A stretch of 64,000 nt of DNA from Trichobilharzia regenti. Lineage: Eukaryota; Platyhelminthes; Trematoda; Strigeidida; Schistosomatidae. The stretch lies in NCBI GenBank assembly GCA_944472135.2, contig OX235266.1:13991925-14055924 (forward strand). The letters are read 5' to 3'. Made by a program: the position numbers and the translations under genes. Under the pieces are notes generated by a model. The model saw only the letters and a list, made by a program, of their open reading frames with translations. It was not told where the DNA came from and searched no databases. This document shows positions 54,880 through 64,000 of this stretch, piece after piece. Position 1 is the stretch's first letter. Each line of letters begins with the position of its first letter.

Positions 54880-55370
54880 CTAACAGTACTTTCGACTGAA
54901 CACTAACTAGTGCCATGTGTCTAATCCTTTCTTTACTGCAGACTGGATTCTCTCATTCCAGTTTGCAATGTGGCCACCATGCCACTAGGTGGCTCGTCAT
55001 CATCGTGCACTTAGGAATGTTGTGATTAGATGGTTGGAGGAAGCCTTGCCGCGACCTAGGTTCCGTGCTTGTTGTAACTCGTCAGTCAGCAAGACGTATG
55101 TGCAACCTTAAAGGATATCATGTCCCTTCTGATATTAGTTAATATCCAATCAAAAGTATCCAAACAGTCCTACAGGAGGTCAGTCGCGAGCCTAGATAGT
55201 TCAGTGGTAACACCCTTGACTTCAGTACTCATTGGGTGACGTGGGTTCGAATCTCAGAAAGGTGGGACATGAGTTCCTTCTATGTTGCAGATATGAGTGC
55301 CAACTAGCACGAACGAAACCTAGGTCGCGGAAAAGCTTCCTGCCGATCGCCTCCAACCAGATTGTACCAA
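54880..55370. repeat. SINE F4, two copies head to head
   Basis: Minus copy 54880-55125 (tail, then ribozyme region), plus copy 55126-55370. The plus copy has the head (about 55185-55260: A box tagttcagtggtaacacc, B box gggttcgaatctc) and a ribozyme region with the first box mutated (cagatatgag). Confidence 0.75.
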
Positions 55371-55542
55371 CCAGCTCAGACAACACAACTAATTGCAAAT
55401 TATCGGCAACTATATGCATCAAGTCATATCCATACCATGTGCTCAAAATGTCATCCAGCTCATTATTATTACTTTACCACTATGTGCTCTATAAGAAATA
55501 AACTTGATATGTTTATTCCCCTTTATGTGAATTTGAATAAAG

Positions 55543-57601
55543 CAAGAACAACAGTGGTGGTTTGTGCAGAATAATATGGTACCATCATTGTTGATTTCGT
55601 TGACTTCTCATCAACTGCTTGCAGCCTAAATAAATTATAAGGTGTTTGTACGGAAAAGTTTTAACATACTTGCAAATTTGTTTCATGATGTCAGTTGACA
55701 GAAGGTTCCGCAATTGGTGAACAATGCTCACTAATCTACTCCTATATACACTTTTTACACAGGCAGTTCAATTTTAATCAACCATCCAGCTCAGAGAACA
55801 CAACCACATCAAAACCATTCACCTGAGCTACAAATCTTCTCTATCATATCTATAATAGATGTATGCATGCAATGGTAAAGGAGTTACGTAATAAATACGA
55901 GATGATGGGTAACAATGTACTGAGTTCAACTTAAATCATAGAAACAAGGGACAAGCAAAATTACACTATATCAAGGGAGGTGAGGTTAAAGACAAAGATT
56001 GCGTAATCAAATGAAACCGAGAGAATAAAGACGTCCAGTTACCAGGGTGGGGCAAGGAAAGACTGCTAACTGCTTCTTTCTGAATACATAAATCTGGTTT
56101 CAAGCGTTTGATAGAAATCGCTTCAGCAAACTTGAGAAGAATCGAGCTCCTTTTTCTGTTGATAATTTTAAAGGATTTCGCGATTTCCACCTAGCTCATA
56201 GCCCGTATCAAGAAAATGTCTGGTAACAGCGCTACTATAAGAGTTTGTTTCCTTGAGACGTAGGCTTTTCGGCACATGTTCAGAGAATCGGAGGTGTTGG
56301 TGTCCTTCTTTCTGTTCTCCTAATGTAACTGCTCCCGCAGATACACTTAATTTTGTATACACAGTAGGAGTTAACATGAGAAGAGTGGGTATCTGTCGAC
56401 TTTTGACTGCACCAAAGAGCATGTTGTTCGATGGACGGGAATCAACTCAGCTAACTGTAGGATAGGCTCTGACTAGTGACGTACTCAGTCTTCCGTCGAC
56501 CATTGCTGCAATGTTTGCCACTTAGCCAGCTCGTTAATATTTTGGTGGACAGGCACATGGATTCATGTGAAAAATGGGCAAAAACCATTTTATCTGACTC
56601 ACAACACCCTCTACATTCACAACTCTCCCCATGTATCTCTTCAGGGTAAACCAGAAGCCTATATAAGAAACTATATGCCCGCACTAGTAAGTACAAAAAC
56701 TCATCCATACCCTACCTAGCTCGTGTTCTGTGCGATAAGGAAAGCATTAGGCGTGAAACTTTTAACTTATTAAATAGTCAGTAGAACAAATGGATCTCGT
56801 CTTTCCAACTCACATCATTTATAGTTACAACGTTTTCTCTCTACCTTTTTTTGTTATGTGTTGTTTTCTTTCTCTTTTCCTTGCAAACTCTACTTAAAAC
56901 ATTCTTGTTCGTTCTTTCACACTCTGTATACCTCGACCATTTTGCTATCGCTTACACCAGTAAATATGCTAGTGGCATCTACTTTTCTAACACCTTCAAA
57001 CACTCTGTTCACTTTTGGCTTTGCTACCCACATGCTAATATGTTGTTGTCAAAACTGACTGAGATAACTTTAATCTATGTAGAACTTTATTTATTGTTAA
57101 TGTAATAACTGGGTGCACTATTGTAGTAAAAATGCTGAGAATTCCATTCTGTATCACAAGTACTGATTTGGAATAAAGCTTATCTTATCTTAAATGTTTT
57201 CACCCTTAAAATCTAGTTGAATGAAGGCAGGCCCTTTTTTCAACTGTGATTTCTTTGGTGTTTTAGCGTTCACATCTTCCATATTTTTTTCTAATGAATC
57301 TTTGAGGATAACCGTTGTTTTTCAACACCTTTTCGAGAATCGTAAGTGCCTCCTTCCTCTAGTTTCTCTGCAGAGTATATTCTCCTCGTCATATAGTACA
57401 AAGTCTTGACTAGTGCTCGTTTATTTCTAGCTATTTGGGTAAAAACTATTAAAATGTAAGTACTGCAAGTATGTTAAAACTTTTCTAAGCATAAACCTCA
57501 TAATTTATTTAGGCTGTAAGCAGTTGATGAGAAGCCAATGCAATAGATAATGTGATGGTACCATTGCCTTATTTTGCACAAACCACCACTGTTGTTCTTG
57601 C
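55543..57601. mobile_element. PLE group B unit with inverted ends, CR1 inserted
   Basis: Left end 55543-55674 and right end 57473-57601 are reverse complements, each with the caactgctt...gcagcc block and a conserved ttgatgagaag box. Inside, the minus strand carries the endonuclease (56480-55950: SAGAVTLGEQKEGH, RFSEHVPKSLRLKE, FKIINRKRSS, AISIKRLKPDLC) and a broken RT end (57460-57200). A CR1 3' fragment lies between the two (56517-57192). Confidence 0.8.
56517..57192 (+). mobile_element. CR1-like 3' fragment inserted in a PLE
   Basis: Plus strand: the end of the C-terminal domain (HPYPT, LVFCAIRKALGV in one frame; the true frame is damaged), 3' UTR and tail aataaagcttatctt. AATGTTT at 56510-56516 is repeated at 57193-57199 as a 7-base target-site duplication. 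Confidence 0.8.
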
Positions 57602-57934
57602 ATATTATTCAAATTCACATCAAAGGGAATAAATGCATGAACATGATCTTAGGTACTTTGCTCTAATTTACATGAATTTTTCTACTTAAATCGATCTTTG
57701 TTCAATATTAAAGTGCATTTTAAGTCACTTAACTAATTAAAACTTATACATTAACAGTGAATAGATGTTCTATTTGAACACTGCATAGCTAACTAATGCA
57801 CTGTATTATAATATATATTTATATGTATACATATATACGTATAAGTGCACATTTAGTTCTCCACCTATCTCTCAATCGTAACATCAACAATAGTCTCATG
57901 AATGTGTTAATATTTGCGACACGTATCCTAACAG
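57602..57934. other. No gene seen
   Basis: AT-rich, with TA-rich text at 57809-57845. Nothing recognised. Confidence 0.35.
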
Positions 57935-58095
57935 CAACTGGATTTTTTCTCATTCCTACCGTTCCAAGCGGAACATGGAGAGAGATTCAGGTTTCAGCTT
58001 TCGAGTGTCAGTATCGCGCTGGTGTTGTTTTTTTTTACGGCATGAAGTTACCAATCTCATACCGAACTATACCTTGTTCACTCAGGTTACTACTT
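57935..58095 (-). repeat. SINE F3, degenerate
   Basis: Minus strand remnant of the RTE-tailed form: 'gttccaagcggaacatgg' (tail block), 'tttcgagtgtcagtatcgcgctgg' and 'ttacggcatgaagttaccaatctca' correspond to 58396-58500. The head is missing. Confidence 0.5.
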
Positions 58096-58269
58096 CACAC
58101 TTAATAAACTAGGCAAAGTTTAGGAATAATTCTACAGGAAATGGATATAAGTATAAAACTTGGGCAGTGTGGTGGTAGAGTATAACTCCATTATACATAA
58201 GATTTTATTTTGATAAAATCACGCAATATTGTTATACAGTAATATTAACTGATGCGATCACGTTTCGAG

Positions 58270-58518
58270 GGTACGTCGGTGGCACAGTGGTTAGCACGCT
58301 TGCCAGCCATGCATATGGTCCTGGGTTCGATTCCCGGCCGACGAAGCACTCCTATACCTCTCTATGCCAGAAATAATGCTGGTAAAGAGGAAAGGTTGGG
58401 CATGAGGTGGCTAGCAATCCCATCCTGTAAAATTAAACACTGCTACAGAAACTTCAAGCCACTAGCTTGAAGCCCTATGTTCCACTGGGAACGTGAAGGA
58501 AAAATTATTATTATTTTA
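58270..58518 (+). repeat. SINE F3 with RTE-type tail and clean duplication
   Basis: Flanked by ACGTTTCGAG at 58260-58269 and 58519-58528. The head (gtcggtggcacagtgg ... gggttcgattcccggccgac) still looks like a tRNA with matching ends gtcgg and ccgac. The body is 'aaaggttgggcatgagg...', and the tail has GAAGCCCTATGTTCC as in the RTE element (52208-52222), ending in ATT repeats. Confidence 0.9.
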
Positions 58519-59169
58519 CGTTTCGAGCACAAATTATTGCTGCTCATAATCATATCAGGGCACTACTCACACAACTATCTAGCTTAATTTATATACACGT
58601 GTGGAATTGACCAGATATTTGAATAAAATTCAGTATAGGATAATGTACATTCAGAAACAATAATATGAGTGTTATTGATCAAATGCAATCAGATGGGAAA
58701 TAAGACGAGATTTTTTGTAGTCATAATAAATAACTTGTTAGAATGTTATGATGTGCTTGAATTGATTTGACTAGTGGTAATAATATCTTCCATATTTCTG
58801 GTATTCTCGTTGAGTCATTTCTGTCGCATGTGTCGGGTGTAGACTCAATGAACCAGGCAGGATTCAGTAATCAATCTCTCACTCTCCACCTACCCATATT
58901 ACTTCTTAGAATTTTAACCCTCTCCCAACCATCCTATTGTGTGATTGTCTGTTAATGTATGCGGTATGATTGCTGAATTTTGTTTATAAATTACTCATCT
59001 GTCTTTGTGGGGTCAATCATTCTAACCTTGGCTAAATTCTCATGTTCCGACAATCTGCCTACCCTCGACCTACTAGTTTGACCTCTGTAGTTGACCCCAC
59101 TCACAGTCATTGCAAGGTATTTTGTAAATTATATTATTTTGTTTAATTGGGTCCACCGGATCTTTTAGC

Positions 59170-59811
59170 CTACAGAGCTTGTCCCTGCCTGAGTGAGTTT
59201 GTAGGTTTGAATGACACCCTAATTCCTATTTTATTCAGAATCCTACGTAGTGTCTCAGATGTCCCCTCTTTATATGGTATAACTGTGGATGACTTATATT
59301 CTCTCTTATTTATGTTACTATTAATAGTTTTACAATTATTTTTATTTGGGCCTTTTTCAATCTTCCTAATGAATTTTAAAGGATAGTAATTTAACACCAA
59401 AGTCTCTTCTATCGGTTTCATTTCATCGTTTACGCTACTTTTTGTGCTACTTAATGCCACTGCTCGATTTGTTAAACACTTAACTAAGCCTGCCTTAACA
59501 GTCAACGGATGAGATGAATTAAAGTCTAAGTATCTATTAGAATGAGTTGGTTTTCTGTACACACTAGTGTGCAGTTTACCTTCTTCCATTTGTTTTATTT
59601 TACAATCTAACATGCTGGCTAATTCTCCTTGTTTATTTTCCGATTCAATTGTGAATTTTACTCCCTCCACTAGTGAGTTTATATTTGTCAAGAAGCTAGA
59701 GATATGTTCTGTTTTTAACACTGAAAGTGTCAATTCCACACATGTATATAAATGAAGGAAAAAGTTGTGTGAGTGACTTGATTTGATTATGAGCAGTAAT
59801 AAATTGTGCAT
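59170..59811 (-). pseudogene. PLE group D reverse transcriptase, C-terminal part
   Basis: 213 open codons. SFLTNINSLVEGVKFTIESE, LDCKIKQMEEGKLHTSVYRK, THSNRYLDFNSSHPLTVKAG and CLTNRAVAL are the usual PLE RT blocks after YVDD. The catalytic box itself is not in the frame, so the 5' part is lost. The frame ends with a text that precedes the endonuclease (RRILNKIGIRVSFKP). Confidence 0.8.
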
Positions 59812-60034
59812 GAAGTGTAGTCATCAGTTAATATTACTGTATAACAACACTGTGTGACTTTATCAAAATAAAATCTTATCCATAATGGAGTTACTGGAAA
59901 TGGGGCCTGGAACGTCTGTGTTGCTGGAGAATATCCAACCATTTAGCCGCCAGTGTATCGATAACAACTGTAGACAGGCTTAATCACACTTCACTTTTAA
60001 CCAAATGATAAAAAATATTGGACTGATGATATTA

Positions 60035-60315
60035 GATGGTTAGAGGCAGTCATCAGGAAGCCTTGCCAGGACCTAGGTTAGGTGCTAGTTGGCATTCACC
60101 AGTCAGCAAGGCGTATCTGCAATCTTGTTTCCCGCCTAGGATTCGAACCGGCGTCACCCAGTGAATACTGCATTCAGTCAGGTTACCACTAAGCTATTCG
60201 GACTCGCGATTGACCTCCTGTAGGACTTACTGTAGTGGGCATTCACTCTGCACCGAAGAAAGGACTAGACACGTCACACTAGTTACTAGTGTCCAATAAA
60301 AATAGATTGTTAATA
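60035..60315 (-). repeat. SINE F4 copy
   Basis: Minus strand: tail (right), head with B box (gattcgaaccgg reversed, 60145), and a ribozyme region (60070-60115) with GAAA changed to CTAA. Same type as 49420. Confidence 0.65.
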
Positions 60316-60409
60316 GATTATAGTGCAAAATATATGTGTGTATGTGGTAATATGTACAATTGTAACACTAAACTGAACATCACTATTACAAAGTAAATTT
60401 AATTGAATT

Positions 60410-60942
60410 TTAGATTTTCCCGTCGATTGATTGGAACCAAGTGCTAGGTCTCAGGTTGACATGGCTGTTGGCTTCTTGTGCATCTTGTGCTTCTATGATG
60501 TCTGGGAATGTAATTAGAAGTTAATCGGTGGATGGTGACTAGCAGTTGAATCTAGGATGCAAATTTCGTCCTATTTGGGACTCGTCAGCTGGATGTGCCT
60601 GCATTTCCCAGTGAGTGATGATATTCCCACCGATGCTCGAACCCAGTGCCCATAGTTTCAAACACCAAAGCGTTATCCACTAGACTACTTGGGCCTCGAG
60701 AGCCGCTGGCTCTTGTTCGAGGGATCATGTTAATTTAATTTTAGATTTTCCCGTCGATTAATTAGTCTGAAGTGCTCGGTCTCAGGTTGACATGTCTGTT
60801 GGCTTTTTGTGCAGATGCCTCGGCGATATCTGGGAACATCATCACTCACTAGGAAATGCAGGCACATCCAGTGACGAGTCCCAAATAGGACGAAATGCGC
60901 GTTATCCAGGATTCCATTGCTAGTCACCATTCACCAATTAAA
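60410..60942. repeat. SINE F1, a full minus copy and a chimeric copy
   Basis: 60410-60705 is minus-strand F1 with tail, hammerhead (60550-60596) and head. 60738-60831 is again a minus tail, joined at 60832 to a plus-strand ribozyme region (60865-60913; the first C of CTGACGAG is lost). The second unit is thus a fold-back with a short left arm. Confidence 0.75.
60550..60596 (-). ncRNA. Type I hammerhead ribozyme in SINE F1
   Basis: Minus strand: core CTGACGAG, stem II GTCC/GGAC around CAAATA, CGAAA, and an ATC site. Stem I ATCCAG/CTAGAT has one mismatch. Core intact. Confidence 0.7.
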
Positions 60943-61499
60943 TTACAAAGTAAATGATTGCGAATGACAGCGACTATATAGTTATGAATTCTCAAATGTT
61001 ATTTTCATATTAAATTGCATTCATATTGATTACAAATTTCAGATGGATTGATGATCATATCAAGGACGGGGGTTGAGAAAAGATTTTCGAGTAGCATACT
61101 AGGTGCGTTGTATGCGTGTCAGTGTGTAAGTTGACAATTACGTTCAAATAAGAAAACAAAAGGTTAATTAATGCAAGTGTACTGACAAGGGGTAGGTGAA
61201 TTCATGTATACAGGATGAAGGGTCATATAGAAAAAGGCTGGCGCAATAAGGTATTTATGAATATGCAGACTCCACGGCAGATAAGGACAGTAATAGTGGT
61301 TGAACCCCTTTTTGTTCTACACGCAGAACATTGGTTATCTTAGGCGAATCACGGTAGTCTCTGTTGTTCGAAGTATTCGGTACCTAGATGTTTGGCAACT
61401 TGTTTGGTGCCCGATAAATGATGGAGAGGGATTCTTCAATATCGGTTTTGCAACCTGTTTGGACCAAGTGTTCTAATAATGGAAGTATTGATGCTTCTA
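60943..61499. other. No gene seen
   Basis: Ordinary AT-rich sequence; the last 180 bases may be PLE group C text on the minus strand. No firm feature. Confidence 0.3.
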
Positions 61500-62240
61500 A
61501 CTACACCTTTATTTAACCCCACTGGTAGGTGTTCCCGAGTGAGAACGAAAAATCAAGTTCCTAGAGCATCGGTCAATATAAATCGCTCCACAAGCTCAGT
61601 TGAAATGGTAGATACAATTAGAAGTGACTAGTCTAGGTGCTTCATTTTTCAATTAAAGAATCGCCATCGGTCGTGTAGGAAATAGGGCTTCCAGTTTACC
61701 ATCATTAAAGGGGTTTGAATGGATCTTCTTAACTTGCAAGCAGTTACGTCACTAGGTGTGTTACGCCTGAACTGCAGTCGTATATATAAAGGCTTTTTAT
61801 TTAGAGAAAGAGAAAAGTCCTTCTCAGCTTTCTTGGGCATGTGTTTCTTGATGAACTTTTCTTATGTCAATTTTCTGAACTCTTACCACGTACACATATA
61901 TTTTGGACCATAATGTATTAACACCCTATCCAAGAGGATTCAAGAACATTATCCAGCCAGCATGATTGCGAAAAGTCAATAGTGGTGCAATAAGGAGTGC
62001 GATAATTGAACACCTGGTTAACACTGATCATTCCATTTCAATAAACGCCTCCTGCTTCAAAGTAATCTACAGAGTCAAGAATAACCTATCAAAGGCAATA
62101 AGGTTTCGTCTTCTTTGTATCGCTGAAGCTCTGGCCATTCACATGGAAAAACCGGAGCTGTGCATACAAAAGAGGATTACTCAACCTCTTCAGCTGTCAC
62201 GGCAACAACTTTTTTTATTTGATTTTGATGACTAAATCTT
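61500..62240. mobile_element. PLE group C endonuclease in two opposed pieces
   Basis: Minus strand 61900-61500: KAEKDFSLSLNKKPLYIRLQFRRNTPS and ACKLRRSIQTPL, with a YIDRCSRNLIF-type core near 61575. Plus strand 61966-62235: EHLVNTDHSISINAS, FKVIYRVKNNLSKAI, FRLLCIAEALAIHMEKPELCIQKR, the C-terminal half. The two halves are head to head rather than collinear. Confidence 0.7.
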
Positions 62241-62394
62241 GTTTCTTTGCCTGTTCTGTAATTGCTTATAATTCTTGTATTCATTTAGAAGTCTTACGTA
62301 ATTTCGTATTATCTGCTTTGTTCCTATATGCATCCTGAGTAGATCTCACTCATAAAACTATTCATATTATTACATTATTATTATATTATTATAT

Positions 62395-62838
62395 CCTTTA
62401 ATTCCTAGAGGAACATAGGGCTTCAGCTGCGCACCTCCATTGCCTTCTGTTTTCTGACAACTTTTCCACCCCGCTCCAAGTCTGCCCACACGCTTTCATC
62501 TCCTCTTCACATGACCTCCTCCAATTCACCCTTGCACCGACGACCAACTCGCCGCTTCCCATTCGGGTTCCACTCGAGTGATGGCTTGGTGGTTTCCTCA
62601 GAGTATAGCCAGTCCACCTCCATTTCTTCCGGCCTATTTGTTTCACAATCGGTTCCTGATTGGTTCTCTCATTGCCAGAGATCGCTATTGTTGATCTTTT
62701 CTGGCCATCTGATCTTGAGTATTGAGCGAAGACAACTGTTAATGAAGGTCTGTAGTTTGTTTGAGATGCTCTTTATGACGCACTGGCCAAGTGTCTGATC
62801 CGTATAGTAGCACTGACTCACTTCACATTGGAGTTGAA
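62395..62838 (-). mobile_element. RTE-like element, 5'-truncated copy
   Basis: Minus strand. It starts at 'ttttcaactccaatgtgaag' reversed (62838) and runs to the tail at 62395. The C-terminal domain GRKKWRWTGYTLRKP, RRSCEEEMKACGQTWS and AAEALCSSRN is read from 62646 down. Directly adjoins the tail of the longer copy. Confidence 0.85.
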
Positions 62839-62844
62839 AATTAT

Positions 62845-64000
62845 TATATTATTATTGTATCCTTTAGTTCCTAGAGGAACATAGGGCTTCAGCTGCGCAC
62901 CTCCATTTACTTCGGTCTTTTGACAACTTTTTCAACCTGCTCCAGGTCTGCCCACATGCTTTCATCTCCTCTTCACATGACCTCCTCCAAGTCACCCTTG
63001 GACGACCAACTCGCCGCCTCCCTTTCGGGTTCCACTCGAGGGCTTGTCTAGTGATGTCACTTGTTGGTTTCCTCAGCGTATGGCCAATCCATCTCCATTT
63101 CTTTCTGCCTATTTGTTTCACAATCGGTTCCTGATTGGTTCGCTCCCAGAGATCCCTGTTGCTGATCTTTTCTGGCCATCTGATCTTGAGTATTGAGCGG
63201 AGACAGTTGTTAATGAAGGTTTGAAGTTTGTTTGAGATGCTCTTTATGACTCGCCAAGTCTCTGATCCGTATAGTAGCACTGACTTCACATTGGAGTTGA
63301 AAATCCGGATCTTATTTTTGATGCTGAATGCTGTTGACCTCCACACAGATTTGAGAGTAATGAAAGCTTGTCTTGCTTTTCCGATTCTGGCTTTGATGTC
63401 CTCGTCAGTTCCGCCTGTAGTTGAGACGATGCTTCCCAGGTAGGTGAAGGAGGTTGTTTCTTTCAGGTTCTTCCCATTTATGCTTATTGTGGTCTGTTGT
63501 TGCTGTTGATGTTGGCAAGGAATCTTCATCATCTCTGTTTTATCTATGTTCACGTGAAGTCCTATCTTTGATGCTTCTTCTCCCAACTTGTTACTTTTCA
63601 CTTGCATATCTTCCAGTTTATGGGAAATCAGACATATATCATCGGCGAAATCCAGATCCTCCAAGTCTTTTGTGTCAGTCCATTTTATGCCTGTTCCCTC
63701 GTTGGTTGACGTTGTCTGTCGCATTATCCAATCGATTGCAATCAGGAAGATCATTGGTGATAGTAGACAGCCTTGCCTCACTCCCGTCCTCACTTCGAAG
63801 GCTTCCGTAAGTTTCCCGTTGTGGATTACTTGGCATGCAGCATTGTCGTATAACTGTTGGATGAGGTGTATAATTGTCGATGGGACCCCGTAGTAGCGAA
63901 GTAGCTGCCAAATGACCTCCCGATCGACACTGTCGAAGGCCTTTTCAAAGTCGATAAAGTTGAGATAGAGAGTTGACTGACATTCCAAGCTTGTTATTAT
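62845..64000 (-). mobile_element. RTE-like element, running out of the window
   Basis: Minus strand, 3' tail at 62845-62864 (TAATAAT repeats), coding to the window edge. Best preserved RTE copy. Its 5' part lies beyond 64000. Confidence 0.9.
62864..63988 (-). CDS. RTE-like reverse transcriptase and C-terminal domain, intact part
   Basis: 374 codons without a break; the frame continues past the window edge, so the Met at 63988 is internal. Motif A NFIDFEKAFDSVDRE (near the start), motif B GVRQGCLLSP, motif C FADDICLIS (about residue 120), then thumb text INGKNLKETTSFTYLGSIV. The C-terminal part runs ISNRDLWERTNQEPIVKQ, GRKKWRWIGHTLRKP, RRRVGRPRVTWRRS and AAEALCSSRN, ending in a stop. This arrangement is the RTE clade, and SR2 of Schistosoma mansoni is the obvious relative. 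All RT catalytic Asp residues visible here are kept, so the copy may come from a recently active element. Confidence 0.88.
   Translation of the reverse strand: MECQSTLYLNFIDFEKAFDSVDREVIWQLLRYYGVPSTIIHLIQQLYDNAACQVIHNGKLTEAFEVRTGVRQGCLLSPMIFLIAIDWIMRQTTSTNEGTGIKWTDTKDLEDLDFADDICLISHKLEDMQVKSNKLGEEASKIGLHVNIDKTEMMKIPCQHQQQQQTTISINGKNLKETTSFTYLGSIVSTTGGTDEDIKARIGKARQAFITLKSVWRSTAFSIKNKIRIFNSNVKSVLLYGSETWRVIKSISNKLQTFINNCLRSILKIRWPEKISNRDLWERTNQEPIVKQIGRKKWRWIGHTLRKPTSDITRQALEWNPKGRRRVGRPRVTWRRSCEEEMKACGQTWSRLKKLSKDRSKWRCAAEALCSSRN

Larger units (their letters stand above)
58185..59890 (-). mobile_element. PLE group D unit with inverted ends, SINE inserted
   Basis: Left end (58185-58269 joined to 58519-58600) and right end (59765-59885) are reverse complements. 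Minus-strand coding: RT C-terminal region (59811-59170), then an endonuclease in broken frames to about 58800 (IPCNDCEWGQL, GWERVKILRSNMGRW). A SINE F3 lies in the left end. Confidence 0.8.

Noticed and set aside
57796..58104. A 102-codon frame that looked like an exon with an acceptor at about 57932
   Set aside because: Its second half aligns with the reversed body of SINE F3 and the first half is TA-rich; no domain.
58240..58560. Hammerhead in PLE group D ends (ctcGAAAcg block)
   Set aside because: A GAGC/GCTC stem precedes GAAA, but the CUGANGA box reads ATTATGA in the copies I compared.

Overview
The window looks like a piece of a schistosome (blood fluke) genome, most probably Schistosoma, although I cannot fix the species. 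The grounds are the Sm-alpha-type SINE with an embedded hammerhead ribozyme, AT-rich intron-bearing genes, and a dense mixture of RTE-like and CR1-like non-LTR elements, Penelope-like elements (PLEs) with GIY-YIG endonucleases, and Gypsy LTR elements. Most of the 64 kb is mobile DNA, much of it nested.

Two host genes can be supported. The first is a spliced plus-strand gene for a Tctex1-domain (dynein light chain) protein. Its four exons at 1348-1558, 16087-16416, 18367-18592 and 23199-23364 join with matching phases into a 309-codon frame plus stop (930 nt counted from the ATG at 1351). Its three introns hold at least a dozen transposon fragments. The second is an intronless plus-strand gene at 39362-41215 for a 617-aa MARCH-type RING-CH membrane E3 ubiquitin ligase.

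Region by region: 1-1.2 kb has a deleted CR1 remnant and an inverted Sm-alpha SINE pair. 1.35-23.4 kb is the Tctex1 gene; its introns carry a CR1 copy, several PLE lineages, RTE fragments, SINEs and a 394-bp tandem SINE dimer. 23.4-34.4 kb holds RTE and Gypsy pol fragments, a short LTR element that looks very young, PLE pieces and SINEs. 34.4-37.3 kb is a CR1 copy split by a PLE with a clean target-site duplication. 37.3-38.8 kb is SINE fold-backs. 39.4-41.4 kb is the MARCH gene. 41.5-49.8 kb holds fold-back repeats, PLE units and SINEs. 49.9-52.3 kb is a long RTE element. 52.4-62.3 kb is PLE units with inverted terminal arms and nested insertions. 62.4-64 kb is two head-to-tail RTE copies, the longer running off the window.

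For the text below I name four tRNA-headed SINE families. F1 is Sm-alpha-like with a hammerhead. F2 has a different tRNA-like head and a hammerhead. F3 has a head beginning gtcggtggcacagtgg and no hammerhead; its copies carry either an RTE tail or a CR1 tail. F4 has another head and a hammerhead-like core. I also name five PLE groups (A-E) by their endonuclease and RT sequences. The main observations are the hammerheads in three differently headed SINEs, the two LINE tails on one SINE head, the recurrent PLE units bounded by inverted arms, the internally deleted LTR element with an in-frame gag-integrase fusion, and the reconstructed Tctex1 gene. Family assignments come from reading the translations and motifs; no database search was run.
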